Below are positions 1 to 6,560 of a DNA stretch of 10,034 bases, in pieces (the first letter of the stretch is position 1; each line of letters opens with the position of its first letter). The notes below the pieces were generated by a model. That model was not told the origin of the DNA. It was given only the letters and a program-made list of their open reading frames with translations, and did no database searches. Location: contig JAFYNW010000055.1 in NCBI GenBank assembly GCA_017547995.1, positions 1-10,034 on the forward strand, in the 5' to 3' direction. Made by a program: the position numbers and the translations under genes. Origin of the DNA: Clostridia bacterium (lineage in GTDB: Bacteria; Bacillota; Clostridia; Oscillospirales; Butyricicoccaceae).

Positions 1-1053
1 ATGACCTCCAACTTCCTCTTCTCGCCATTCTGGGGCAAGCTTTGCGCGTATATTCCAACAAAGCGCGTTATCCTTATCTGCAGCCTCGGTTATGCTGTCG
101 GTCAGATGATTTTCGGTGCAGCTACAACTGAAGTTATGGTCGTTGGCGGCAGAATGTTCGCAGGTATTTTCACAGGCGGTGTTTTCACAGCATTCTCCAA
201 CTACGTTATCAATACCTCCCATCCTGACCTTCGCGGCAAGAACCTTACTCTTATGGTAACTGTACAGAACGTCTGCGGTGCAGTAGGCTATTTCCTCGGC
301 GGTATCATGGGCGTTGTGTCCGTTGAATTCGCATTCATCTGCCAGATTATCGTTCTTGCAGGTACAGGCATTTTGTTCTACATCCTCTGTGAAGATGATA
401 CTCAGTATAAGCACATCCCTGAAAAGAAGCTTTCCGTCAAGGATGCAAATCCTTTTGCAGCGTTTATGGCGGCAAAGAGCTTTATGACACCAATGCTTCT
501 TCTCATTTTTGCAATGGTTGCTATTGCGGGCGTCGGTCAGAACTCCTTCGAGCAGTGCTTCAACTATTACATCAAGGACCAGTTCAATATGGGTTCTATG
601 TATAATGGCACTATCAAGGCGGCTATCGCGGCTCTCAGCCTTGTTTTCAACTCCACACTTTGTATGTGGATGCAGAAGAAGACAGACACAAACAAGAGCT
701 TTATGTGGATTATGTATGCACAGACTGCCTTCCTTCTGATTCTTCTCTCGTTCAGAGAACTTTCCATCACAATCATCTGCGACGTGCTCTTCTTCAGTAT
801 CAATGCTGTAAGACTTCCGCTTCTCCAGACTATGACGTCTATGAGAACAACACCTGAAAACAGCAATCAGGTCATGGGCTTCTATCAGTCGATGACGTCT
901 CTCGGCGGCATTTTCGGCGCACTTTTCGCAGGCCTTATCTACAAGGTAAATCCTATGTACCCATTCATTCTTGCGGCGGCGGCATTTGTTGTGGCATCGG
1001 TTATCGGTGTGACTTACATCGCAAAATACAAGAAAGAAAAAGCTGTAAAATAA
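1..1053 (+). CDS. MFS transporter, 5'-truncated by window edge
   Basis: This is an integral membrane transporter of the major facilitator superfamily; the substrate cannot be read from the sequence. The visible 350 residues align almost end to end with the next gene, the first visible Met matching residue 49 of that protein. About 48 N-terminal residues, including the first membrane helix, therefore lie outside the window, and the ATG at base 1 is probably an internal Met. Hydrophobic helices alternate with short loops. A degenerate MFS loop 2-3 motif (WGKLCAYIPTKR) lies near residues 11-22, and the central basic cytoplasmic loop (EKKLSVKDANPF) near 140-151. Blocks shared with the neighbour include GQNSFEQCFNYYIKDQFNM and RTTPENSNQVMGFYQ. 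The gene ends in TAA, followed 5 bases later by an intrinsic terminator. The MFS call is firm; substrate and start are unknown. Confidence 0.88.
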   Translation: MTSNFLFSPFWGKLCAYIPTKRVILICSLGYAVGQMIFGAATTEVMVVGGRMFAGIFTGGVFTAFSNYVINTSHPDLRGKNLTLMVTVQNVCGAVGYFLGGIMGVVSVEFAFICQIIVLAGTGILFYILCEDDTQYKHIPEKKLSVKDANPFAAFMAAKSFMTPMLLLIFAMVAIAGVGQNSFEQCFNYYIKDQFNMGSMYNGTIKAAIAALSLVFNSTLCMWMQKKTDTNKSFMWIMYAQTAFLLILLSFRELSITIICDVLFFSINAVRLPLLQTMTSMRTTPENSNQVMGFYQSMTSLGGIFGALFAGLIYKVNPMYPFILAAAAFVVASVIGVTYIAKYKKEKAVK

Positions 1054-1058
1054 ATAAG

Positions 1059-1084
1059 AAAAGCCACTCATTTGGGTGGCTTTT
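1059..1084 (+). terminator. Rho-independent terminator after first MFS gene
   Basis: A perfect 9-bp stem (AAAAGCCAC at 1059-1067 and GTGGCTTTT at 1076-1084) encloses an 8-base loop and begins 5 bases after the stop codon, ending in a T run. It separates the two tandem transporter genes into different transcription units. The stem core is nearly the same as in the terminator at 2634-2660. Confidence 0.88.
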
Positions 1085-1087
1085 ATA

Positions 1088-1116
1088 TTGCAAAAATATT
1101 CAGTTTAGTGTATAAT
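1088..1116 (+). promoter_or_regulatory. Sigma-A type promoter of second MFS gene
   Basis: TTGCAA (1088-1093) and a perfect TATAAT (1111-1116) are separated by 17 bases. They start 4 bases after the preceding terminator. A strong ribosome binding site, AAGGAG at 1140-1145, lies 6 bases before the ATG at 1152. The predicted leader is about 30 bases and no operator or riboswitch is visible. The ftsK promoter has the same -35, spacing and -10. Confidence 0.8.
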
Positions 1117-1151
1117 TTTCTTATGCATTTACAATTTTCAAGGAGATTTTT

Positions 1152-2345
1152 ATGAAGAAAAACAAGCTTTTTGCATATTTTTGCTGCATAGTGATTTTCT
1201 ATCTGGGCGCAAACTTTGCCCATCCTGTCACACCGACCCTCATCGTTGAAAGAAACCTCGACAGCTCGATGTTCGGCGTGGCTCTCGCGGCTATGATGTT
1301 CGTCAACTTCCTCTTCTCACCGCTCTGGGGCAAGCTCTGTATGTACATCCCAACCCGCCTTATCATGCTGGTCTGCGGCATCGGCTATGCAGTCGGTCAG
1401 ATGATTTTCGGCGCGGCAACAACTGAAGTTATGGTCGTGGGCGGCAGAATGTTCGCAGGTATTTTCACAGGCGGTATGTTCACAGCCTTCTCCAACTACG
1501 TTGTCAATACGTCCCCTGACCAGACTCAGCGCGGAAAGAATCTTACGATTCTCGTAACTGTGCAGAACGTGGCGAGTGCTGTCGGCTACTTTATCGGCGG
1601 TATGATGGGCCTTGTTTCCGTTGAATTCACATTCACTTGTCAGGTTATCAGCCTTATTATCGTCGGCGTACTCTTCTATATCTGCTGCGAAGACGATACA
1701 CCATACAAGCACAAGCCTGAAAAGAAGCTTACTCTCAAGGACGCAAATCCTTTCGCGGCTTTCCTTGCGGCAAAGCACTTTATGACGCCGATGCTTTTCC
1801 TCATCTTTGCAGTTGTTGCTGTTGCTGGCATCGGACAGAACTCCTTTGAGCAGTGTTTCAACTACTACATCAAGGACCAGTTCAATATGACCTCGGCTTA
1901 TAACGGCATTTTCAAGGCCGCAATCGCTATTGCAAGCCTTATTGCCAACGCGACACTCTGCCTCTGGATGCAGAAGAAGACCGACACAAACAAGAGCTTT
2001 ATGCCTCTTATGGCGGTGCAGACTGTCTTCCTCGCTATCGTGCTCATTAACTCATCCATCACAAGCTTTGTAATCTGTGACGTTATGTTCTTCGCCCTCA
2101 ACGCAGTCCGTATGCCTCTCTTGCAGAATATGGTTGCTATGAGAACAACACCTGAAAACAGTAATCAGGTGATGGGTTTCTATCAGGCGATGAACTCCCT
2201 CGGCTCGATTTTCGGTGCATTGTTTGCAGGTCTTATCTACGACGCAAACCCAATGCTTCCATTCATTCTTGCGGTATTTGCCTTCGGTGCGGCCACAATT
2301 ATTGGCATGGCTTATGTCGGAAAGTATAAAAAGAGCAAGAATTAA
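1152..2345 (+). CDS. MFS transporter, tandem paralogue
   Basis: This is a complete 397-residue major facilitator superfamily permease of usual family length, expected to have about 12 helices in the cytoplasmic membrane; the substrate is unknown. The first helix spans about residues 6-22. The loop 2-3 region (WGKLCMYIPTR, about 59-69) is a weak form of the family's motif A, and VVGGRMFAGIFTGG (95-108) opens the fourth-helix region. The charged central loop (KHKPEKKLTLKDANPF, 186-201) separates the two six-helix halves. The C-terminal half carries GQNSFEQCFNYYIKDQFN (228-245) and RTTPENSNQVMGFYQ (331-345), both shared with the upstream gene. The ATG follows AAGGAG by 6 bases, which fixes the start. 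The gene has its own promoter and terminator, so it is a single-gene unit. Strong similarity to its neighbour, including a 36-base identical stretch, indicates duplication. Confidence 0.9.
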   Translation: MKKNKLFAYFCCIVIFYLGANFAHPVTPTLIVERNLDSSMFGVALAAMMFVNFLFSPLWGKLCMYIPTRLIMLVCGIGYAVGQMIFGAATTEVMVVGGRMFAGIFTGGMFTAFSNYVVNTSPDQTQRGKNLTILVTVQNVASAVGYFIGGMMGLVSVEFTFTCQVISLIIVGVLFYICCEDDTPYKHKPEKKLTLKDANPFAAFLAAKHFMTPMLFLIFAVVAVAGIGQNSFEQCFNYYIKDQFNMTSAYNGIFKAAIAIASLIANATLCLWMQKKTDTNKSFMPLMAVQTVFLAIVLINSSITSFVICDVMFFALNAVRMPLLQNMVAMRTTPENSNQVMGFYQAMNSLGSIFGALFAGLIYDANPMLPFILAVFAFGAATIIGMAYVGKYKKSKN

Positions 2346-2358
2346 CTGATTGTATAGA

Positions 2359-2384
2359 AAAAGCACTCCGGAAGGGGTGCTTTT
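2359..2384 (+). terminator. Rho-independent terminator after second MFS gene
   Basis: An 11-bp stem with one G-T pair (AAAAGCACTCC at 2359-2369, GGGGTGCTTTT at 2374-2384) surrounds a GGAA loop. It lies 13 bases after the stop codon and is followed by GTTTT. The first mini-hairpin of the adjacent repeat array begins 2 bases later. Confidence 0.88.
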
Positions 2385-2386
2385 GT

Positions 2387-2492
2387 TTTGCCTTTGGCAA
2401 AGTGAAGTGTGCTTCGCACGTGAAGAAATGAAGCGGCATAAGCCGTGAAGTGTTGCCGTTGGCAACGATGAGGTACCTGCGGTGCATTGGAT
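2387..2492 (-). repeat. Tandem mini-hairpin array A with head motif (linker ACTTCAC)
   Basis: Read on the - strand the element starts with a head copy (AATGCACCGCAGGTAC core, within 2473-2492). Four short hairpins follow. In + strand coordinates they are GTTGCC/GGCAAC (2452-2466), CGGC/GCCG (2434-2445, 4-base loop), GTGC/GCAC (2409-2419) and TTTGCC/GGCAAA (2387-2401). ACTTCAC (on the - strand) separates two of the hairpin pairs exactly (2402-2408, 2445-2451). The third spacer (2420-2433) is a 14-base degenerate version. Stems differ in sequence but each is perfectly self-complementary. The array ends 2 bases from the terminator of the second MFS gene. It belongs to the same family as arrays at 3748-3873 and 6561-6657. 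Confidence 0.85.
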
Positions 2493-2495
2493 AGG

Positions 2496-2594
2496 CGGGA
2501 GGGGCAAGCACCTCCCCTACGAGAATGTAGGGACAACTCACGATTTGTCTGCGGTACGTCATAAATGCCGTACCCTACGCAGTTGTGCAAACCG
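2496..2594. repeat. GTAG-footed REP-like palindromes, left cluster
   Basis: Three adjacent imperfect palindromes are present. The first, 2496-2520, has stem GGGAGG/CCTCCC and ends in CTAC, so its GTAG foot is on the - strand. The second, 2527-2552, starts with GTAG. The third, 2552-2578, has stem GGTACG/CGTACC (2553-2558, 2569-2574) and ends in CTAC. The last two form an inverted pair with GTAG at both outer ends, as in BIME elements. The tail TTGTGCAAACCG follows (2583-2594). All parts have counterparts near 9613-9739, some rearranged. There is no protein-coding signal. Confidence 0.75.
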
Positions 2595-2595
2595 C

Positions 2596-2624
2596 GGGAG
2601 ATTCTTCGCTTTACTCAGAATGAC
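2596..2624. repeat. Short interspersed repeat with ATTCT/AGAAT stem
   Basis: The stretch contains an inverted repeat ATTCT (2601-2605) and AGAAT (2617-2621) around an 11-base loop. From memory it looks like an interspersed non-coding repeat common in genomes of gut Clostridia. It occurs once here, so its repetitive nature cannot be shown from this window. Confidence 0.4.
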
Positions 2625-2633
2625 ACAGAACAC

Positions 2634-2660
2634 AAAAAAGCCACCCAAACGGGTGGCTTT
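2634..2660 (-). terminator. Rho-independent terminator of DUF1177 gene
   Basis: On the - strand a perfect 10-bp stem (AAAGCCACCC / GGGTGGCTTT, + strand arms 2637-2646 and 2651-2660) with a 4-base loop runs straight into six T residues. It lies 36 bases beyond the stop codon of the - strand gene at 2697. In the + direction the downstream T tract is weak, so it acts mainly on the - strand. Confidence 0.88.
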
Positions 2661-2696
2661 AATATTATCTGCTTTATTGGGAGAGCAAAACAAAAA

Positions 2697-3632
2697 TTAC
2701 TTGTGAAGCTTCTGGAGGTGAGCCATAGAGCCGTACTTTTCCTGAATCTTTTCCCATTCTTCCTTATCGTAAAGCTGGCATGTGCCTGCACCGAAGCGCT
2801 TTGCAACTTCGAGCATGAAGCGTGCTGCTTCTTCACAGTCTGTGAAGTGGCTTGCGCCGGAAGCACAGCCTGCAACCATTGTCTGAGCTGTGATAGCTAC
2901 GCCGACAACAGGAGCGTCTGTTGCTGTTGCTGGCTGGAGAATGGAGTTGAGGTGATAAAGGTCGTTGCCGTATGGTGTGATGTCCTGAGTTGTGAGAGCG
3001 AATACCTTAGGAAGTTCGCCTGTTGTTGTGGACATAATGTCGAGAAGGTCTTCACTTGTTCTGAGGATGTAGCCCTGCTTAACTGTTGGGGAGATAGCGA
3101 AGCCGCGGTGGTTGAAGATGCGGTTGCCCTTTGTTGTGTCAACAGAGAGGATACCATCGAGTTCAGGTGTAACTTCTTCTGCGTTAACCTGAGCCATATT
3201 AACAGGAGAGCCCATGAATGGAACAGGGTAGTGTGGAGAAGTTGGAGCGTTAGGGCAGATATGTGTGGAAATGAATACGTCGCCAGGGAGGAAGTCGCCC
3301 TTGTTCTGCATATCGAGGATCTTGGATGCGAGTGTGATAGCTACGAGAGCACCGTCACCATCGGAAACGAAGCCGATCATTTCTGGACGAGCGCCGATAC
3401 CGCCGAGTCTGCCGAGGAGACCGAGTGTAGGAGCTGTGCCGCCGTTCTTCTTGCCGTTTGTACCTGGGATCCAGATCTTGATCATGTCTGTAACACCCTT
3501 AGGGCCAACGAGAGGCTTTACAACGATTTCTGTTTCAGGACGGATAGAAAGGAGGTAATCCTTTACCTTCTGACCAGTTACGTTAGCGTCATCGAGAAGG
3601 TCAAAAACTTCAATGATCTGTTTGATAAGCAT
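2697..3632 (-). CDS. DUF1177 family protein, function unknown
   Basis: A 311-residue soluble protein that I recognise as DUF1177-like from length and conserved blocks; no function is established to my knowledge. Visible blocks are GGTAPTLGLLGRLGGIGARPEM (about 64-85), FVSDGDGA (88-95), STHICPNAPTSPHYP (122-136), SVDTTKGNR (163-171), TTQDITPYGNDLYHLNS (214-230) and VAGCASGASHF (253-263). The Asp- and His-rich blocks recall metal-dependent hydrolases, but that is only an impression. There is no signal peptide or membrane helix. The start at 3632 is chosen because CAGGAGA lies 8 bases upstream. The reading frame stays open for 77 more codons upstream, but those run through repeat array 3748-3873 and are not protein. 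The gene is co-directional with gyrA upstream and has its own terminator downstream. No confident promoter is visible in the AT-rich leader. Confidence 0.8.
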   Translation of the reverse strand: MLIKQIIEVFDLLDDANVTGQKVKDYLLSIRPETEIVVKPLVGPKGVTDMIKIWIPGTNGKKNGGTAPTLGLLGRLGGIGARPEMIGFVSDGDGALVAITLASKILDMQNKGDFLPGDVFISTHICPNAPTSPHYPVPFMGSPVNMAQVNAEEVTPELDGILSVDTTKGNRIFNHRGFAISPTVKQGYILRTSEDLLDIMSTTTGELPKVFALTTQDITPYGNDLYHLNSILQPATATDAPVVGVAITAQTMVAGCASGASHFTDCEEAARFMLEVAKRFGAGTCQLYDKEEWEKIQEKYGSMAHLQKLHK

Positions 3633-3690
3633 AATATTTTTCTCCTGATTCCCGCAGAATTGATTATCCTGCGTATATTTTAATTTATAA

Positions 3691-3705
3691 ATTACAAAAT
3701 GTAAT
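3691..3705 (-). promoter_or_regulatory. Possible operator palindrome upstream of DUF1177 gene
   Basis: A perfect 6-bp inverted repeat ATTACA/TGTAAT with a 3-base centre lies 59 bases upstream of the start codon. On the - strand it is followed two bases later by TATAAA, a possible weak -10. A second inverted repeat, CGCAG/CTGCG (3653-3657, 3669-3673), lies nearer the start in the untranslated leader. No regulator can be named, and the promoter itself is uncertain. Confidence 0.3.
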
Positions 3706-3747
3706 CGAAATGGAATGTACGCGACGCTGTATGAAAGGTTTTTCCTG

Positions 3748-3873
3748 ATCAATGCGCCGCAGGCACGTTTACGTTTGTCGAAGACAAACATATCGAGTTC
3801 CGAAGGAACATATCGAATTTGCTGTGCAAATATATCGATCGGCAAAGCCGAATATCGCATCACCGCAGGTGAT
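3748..3873 (+). repeat. Tandem mini-hairpin array B with head motif (linker ATATCGA)
   Basis: The head (AATGCGCCGCAGGCAC core, 3748-3766) is followed by five hairpins. They are TTTGTC-GAA-GACAAA (3774-3788), GTTCC-GAA-GGAAC (3797-3809), ATTTGC-TGT-GCAAAT (3817-3831), TCGGC-AAA-GCCGA (3839-3851) and ATCACC-GCA-GGTGAT (3859-3873). All loops are exactly 3 bases and all stems are perfect yet different. The first three 7-base linkers are identical, ATATCGA (3790-3796, 3810-3816, 3832-3838); the fourth is ATATCGC (3852-3858). The array stops 5 bases from the gyrA stop codon and fills most of the gyrA-DUF1177 gap. This is the cleanest of the three arrays. Confidence 0.92.
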
Positions 3874-3878
3874 ATAAA

Positions 3879-6377
3879 CTATTCTTCAACTGCTGTAACT
3901 TCTGCTTCAGCAGTATTTTCGGAAGCCTCTTCTTCGTCTTCCTTGAGAGCGCGTGTGATGGAAATAATCTTCACGTCGTCAGCAAGTCTCATGAGACGGA
4001 CACCCTGAGATGCTCTGCCGCATACTCTGATATCTTCAACGCCTGTACGGATGATGACGCCGTTGGAAGCAATCATCATAACGTCTTCGTCGCCGTTTAC
4101 ACACATGATAGCCTTTACAGGGCCTGTCTTTTCAGTAACAGCATGGCCTGTAACGCCCGAAGAGCCTCTGTGATGCTCTGTATAGTCGTCAGTCGGAGTA
4201 ATCTTGCCGTAGCCGTTATCTGTTACAGTAAGCACGTGAGCGCCGTCGGAATCGCAGGCTACGTCTACAACGTAGTCGTCATCGTTAAGCTTGATGCCGC
4301 GTACACCGTAAGCTTCACGGCCCATTGGACGTACTTCGTTTTCGTCAAAGCGAATCATTCTGCCGCTTCTTGCAGCGAGAAGAATCTTATCAGAGCCTGT
4401 TGTAAGACGTACGCCGATAACTTCATCGTCTTCGTCGATGCCGATGCAGCGGATACCGCCCTTACGCGCTGTGTTGAGTGCATCGAGAGCGATACGCTTT
4501 ACGATACCCTTCTTAGTCGCGAAGAATACGTATCTGTCAGGCACAAAGTCAGGCACGTTAATCATAGCGGAAACGCTTTCACCGCTGTCAAGCTGGAGAA
4601 GGTTTACAAGGTTAGTACCCTTTGCATTTCTCGAGCTTTCAGGCACGTGATAGCCCTTGAGCTTGAAGATTCTGCCGAAGTTTGTGAAGAAGAGGAGATA
4701 ATCGTGTGTGGACGCTGTGAATACAGTCTTTGTCATGTCCTCTTCGCGTGTTGTCATGCCTGTTACGCCGCGGCCGCCTCTGCGCTGAGCACGGTATGTT
4801 GTAGCAGGTACACGCTTGATGTAGCCGAGGTTTGTAAGTGTGAATACACTCTGTTCTTCCTCGATGAGGTCTTCGATATCAAGGTCGTTTTCAACGAAGG
4901 AGATTTCTGTGCGTCTTTCGTCTGCAAACTTAGTCTTGATTTCTGTGATTTCTGTCTTGATAATATCGTAAATAAACTTAGGGTCGGAGAGGATTTCGAT
5001 GTATTCGTCAATCTTCTTGAGGAGTGCATCCAATTCATTCTGAATCTTTTCAACTTCAAGACCCTGCAAGCGGCCGAGTCGCATATCGAGGATGGACTGA
5101 GCCTGGATTTCGGAAAGACCGAAGCGCTCCATAAGACGAGCCTTTGCATCGTCGTAGCTTGTACGGATGATATGGATAACTTCGTCGATGTTGTCGCAGG
5201 CAATCTTGAGGCCTTCGAGGATATGAGCGCGTTCGCGAGCCTTCTTAAGGTCGTATTCCGTTCTGCGTGTCACAACCTTGAACTGATGGTCAAGATACGT
5301 GTCGAGCATTTCGCGGAGTGTGAGAATCTTAGGCTGATTGTTTACAAGAGCCAGCATATTCACAGAGAAAGTTGTCTGCAAATCTGTATACTGGAAAAGC
5401 TGATTGAGGACAACCTGAGCGTTTACGTCGCGACGAAGCTCGATTACGATACGCATACCTTCGCGGTCACTTTCGTCACGGAGGTCTGTGATGCCTTCGA
5501 TACGCTTGTCACGGTGAAGCTCGGAAATATGCTCGATAAGACGAGCCTTGTTGACCATATATGGGATTTCTGTAACGATAATGCGGTATCTGCCGTTTGT
5601 CCATTCTTCGATTTCGCACTTGGAGCGCACCTGAATCTTGCCCTTACCTGTGTGGTAAGCCGCTCTGATGCCGCTCTTGCCGAGAATGAGAGCGCCTGTA
5701 GGGAAGTCCGGACCCTTGACAATCTGGCAAAGGTCGTCTGTGGAAGCTTCAGGATGGTCGATGAGATAGCATACAGCATCGATGATTTCGCCGAGGTTGT
5801 GAGGTGGGATGTTAGTTGCCATACCAACAGCGATACCCATAGCGCCGTTGACGAGAAGGTTAGGGAAGCGGGATGGAAGCACAGTAGGCTCCTGCATCTT
5901 GTCGTCGAAGTTAGGCTGATAGTCGACAGTTTCCTTGTCGATATCTGTCAGCATTTCGTTGGCAAGACGGGACATTCTCGCTTCTGTGTAACGGTAAGCA
6001 GCAGGTGGGTCGCCGTCGACAGAGCCGAAGTTACCATGGCCGTCGATGAGCATATAGCGCATGGAGAAGTCCTGCGCAAGACGTACCATTGCATCGTAGA
6101 CAGATGCGTCACCGTGTGGATGGTAACGGCCGAGAACGTTACCTACAGTAGTTGCAGACTTACGGTAAGGCTTGTCAAAGGTAAGCTTGTCTTCGTACAT
6201 AGCGTAGAGAATACGTCTGTGTACAGGCTTGAGGCCATCTCGTGCATCAGGAAGAGCACGGGATACGATAACGCTCATTGCGTAATCGATGAAGGATTTC
6301 TTCATTTCGCGTTCAAGATTGACTGTTACGATCTTCTGATCGGAAAAACGAAGGTCCTGTTTCTTGTAATCACTCAT
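3879..6377 (-). CDS. gyrA: DNA gyrase subunit A
   Basis: GyrA is the breakage-reunion subunit of the GyrA2GyrB2 type II topoisomerase that introduces negative supercoils using ATP. The protein has 832 residues, normal for the family. The N-terminal winged-helix and tower region starts with the ALPDARDGLKPVHRRIL signature (41-57). The quinolone-resistance region is at about 86-100, and the catalytic Tyr that links to DNA is Tyr130 in AYRYTEARMS. The coiled-coil segment spans about 365-480. The GyrA box QRRGGRG (531-537) marks the C-terminal DNA-wrapping beta-pinwheel and separates it from topoisomerase IV ParC. An acidic tail ends the protein. ATG at 6377 follows AAAAGGAA (6387-6394) by 9 bases. 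Position 91, equivalent to E. coli Ser83, is Ala. ftsK lies upstream on the same strand with 286 repeat-rich bases between; no convincing promoter was found there. Confidence 0.98.
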   Translation of the reverse strand: MSDYKKQDLRFSDQKIVTVNLEREMKKSFIDYAMSVIVSRALPDARDGLKPVHRRILYAMYEDKLTFDKPYRKSATTVGNVLGRYHPHGDASVYDAMVRLAQDFSMRYMLIDGHGNFGSVDGDPPAAYRYTEARMSRLANEMLTDIDKETVDYQPNFDDKMQEPTVLPSRFPNLLVNGAMGIAVGMATNIPPHNLGEIIDAVCYLIDHPEASTDDLCQIVKGPDFPTGALILGKSGIRAAYHTGKGKIQVRSKCEIEEWTNGRYRIIVTEIPYMVNKARLIEHISELHRDKRIEGITDLRDESDREGMRIVIELRRDVNAQVVLNQLFQYTDLQTTFSVNMLALVNNQPKILTLREMLDTYLDHQFKVVTRRTEYDLKKARERAHILEGLKIACDNIDEVIHIIRTSYDDAKARLMERFGLSEIQAQSILDMRLGRLQGLEVEKIQNELDALLKKIDEYIEILSDPKFIYDIIKTEITEIKTKFADERRTEISFVENDLDIEDLIEEEQSVFTLTNLGYIKRVPATTYRAQRRGGRGVTGMTTREEDMTKTVFTASTHDYLLFFTNFGRIFKLKGYHVPESSRNAKGTNLVNLLQLDSGESVSAMINVPDFVPDRYVFFATKKGIVKRIALDALNTARKGGIRCIGIDEDDEVIGVRLTTGSDKILLAARSGRMIRFDENEVRPMGREAYGVRGIKLNDDDYVVDVACDSDGAHVLTVTDNGYGKITPTDDYTEHHRGSSGVTGHAVTEKTGPVKAIMCVNGDEDVMMIASNGVIIRTGVEDIRVCGRASQGVRLMRLADDVKIISITRALKEDEEEASENTAEAEVTAVEE

Positions 6378-6434
6378 GTTGATCTGTTCCTTTTCTATGT
6401 ATACGGGTTAAAGGTGATTTGTGTGTTGTGTGCT

Positions 6435-6465
6435 GTGGGGGGCGGATGACCAATGGTCGCCCCTG
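6435..6465. repeat. REP-like palindrome upstream of gyrA
   Basis: An interrupted palindrome has outer stem GGGGC/GCCCC (6439-6443, 6459-6463), inner stem GACC/GGTC (6448-6451, 6455-6458) and loop AAT, with a 4-base bulge GGAT on one side. It lies in the gyrA leader region, about 60 bases before the start codon. Its foot is GTGG rather than GTAG, so it is a looser member of the palindrome class at 2496-2594 and 9613-9739. Confidence 0.55.
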
Positions 6466-6496
6466 CAATATAACGTTGACGAAGGCAACAATATTT

Positions 6497-6552
6497 CTTG
6501 CCTCGCCCTTTGATAAAGGGAGAGGTGGCAGCCGTAAGGCTGACGGAGAGGT
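6497..6552 (+). repeat. Two-hairpin module with GTAA tetraloop, copy 1
   Basis: Hairpin 1 is CCTC-G-CCCTTT / AAAGGG-A-GAGG (6501-6511, 6515-6525) with an internal G-A mismatch. Hairpin 2 is CAGCC-GTAA-GGCTG (6529-6542), a GNRA-type loop closed by C-G. A second copy lies at 9772-9830. Its hairpin 2 has two compensated changes and a GCAA loop; its hairpin 1 keeps the G-A mismatch but lacks three base pairs. This module lies directly before the head of array C. Confidence 0.8.
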
Positions 6553-6560
6553 AAAACCTA

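Noticed and set aside
2387..2492. tRNA or structured riboswitch from the dense hairpins
   Set aside because: No cloverleaf, no CCA end, and independent short hairpins in series do not match any riboswitch class I know.
2565..3683. A 372-codon open frame on the + strand opposite the DUF1177 gene
   Set aside because: It begins in repeat DNA, runs through a terminator stem and then antisense to the DUF1177 gene; the Cys-rich translation is typical of a shadow frame.
3633..3863. 77-codon upstream extension of the DUF1177 protein
   Set aside because: The added residues are encoded by hairpin array B and AT-rich leader; the strong CAGGAGA site directs initiation at 3632.
3748..3873. CRISPR array
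   Set aside because: The constant unit is only 7 bases and the variable units are self-complementary 13-15-base hairpins, not spacers of about 30 bases; no cas gene is present.
4143..6449. A 768-codon open frame on the + strand opposite gyrA
   Set aside because: It is antisense to an unmistakable gyrA, its translation is Cys/Val-rich with no recognisable domain, and it has no plausible ribosome binding site. It arises from gyrA codon usage.
6387..6480. A gyrA promoter around TATATT near 6470 (- strand)
   Set aside because: No acceptable -35 at 16-18 bases was found, and the sequence overlaps a repeat; evidence is too weak to call.
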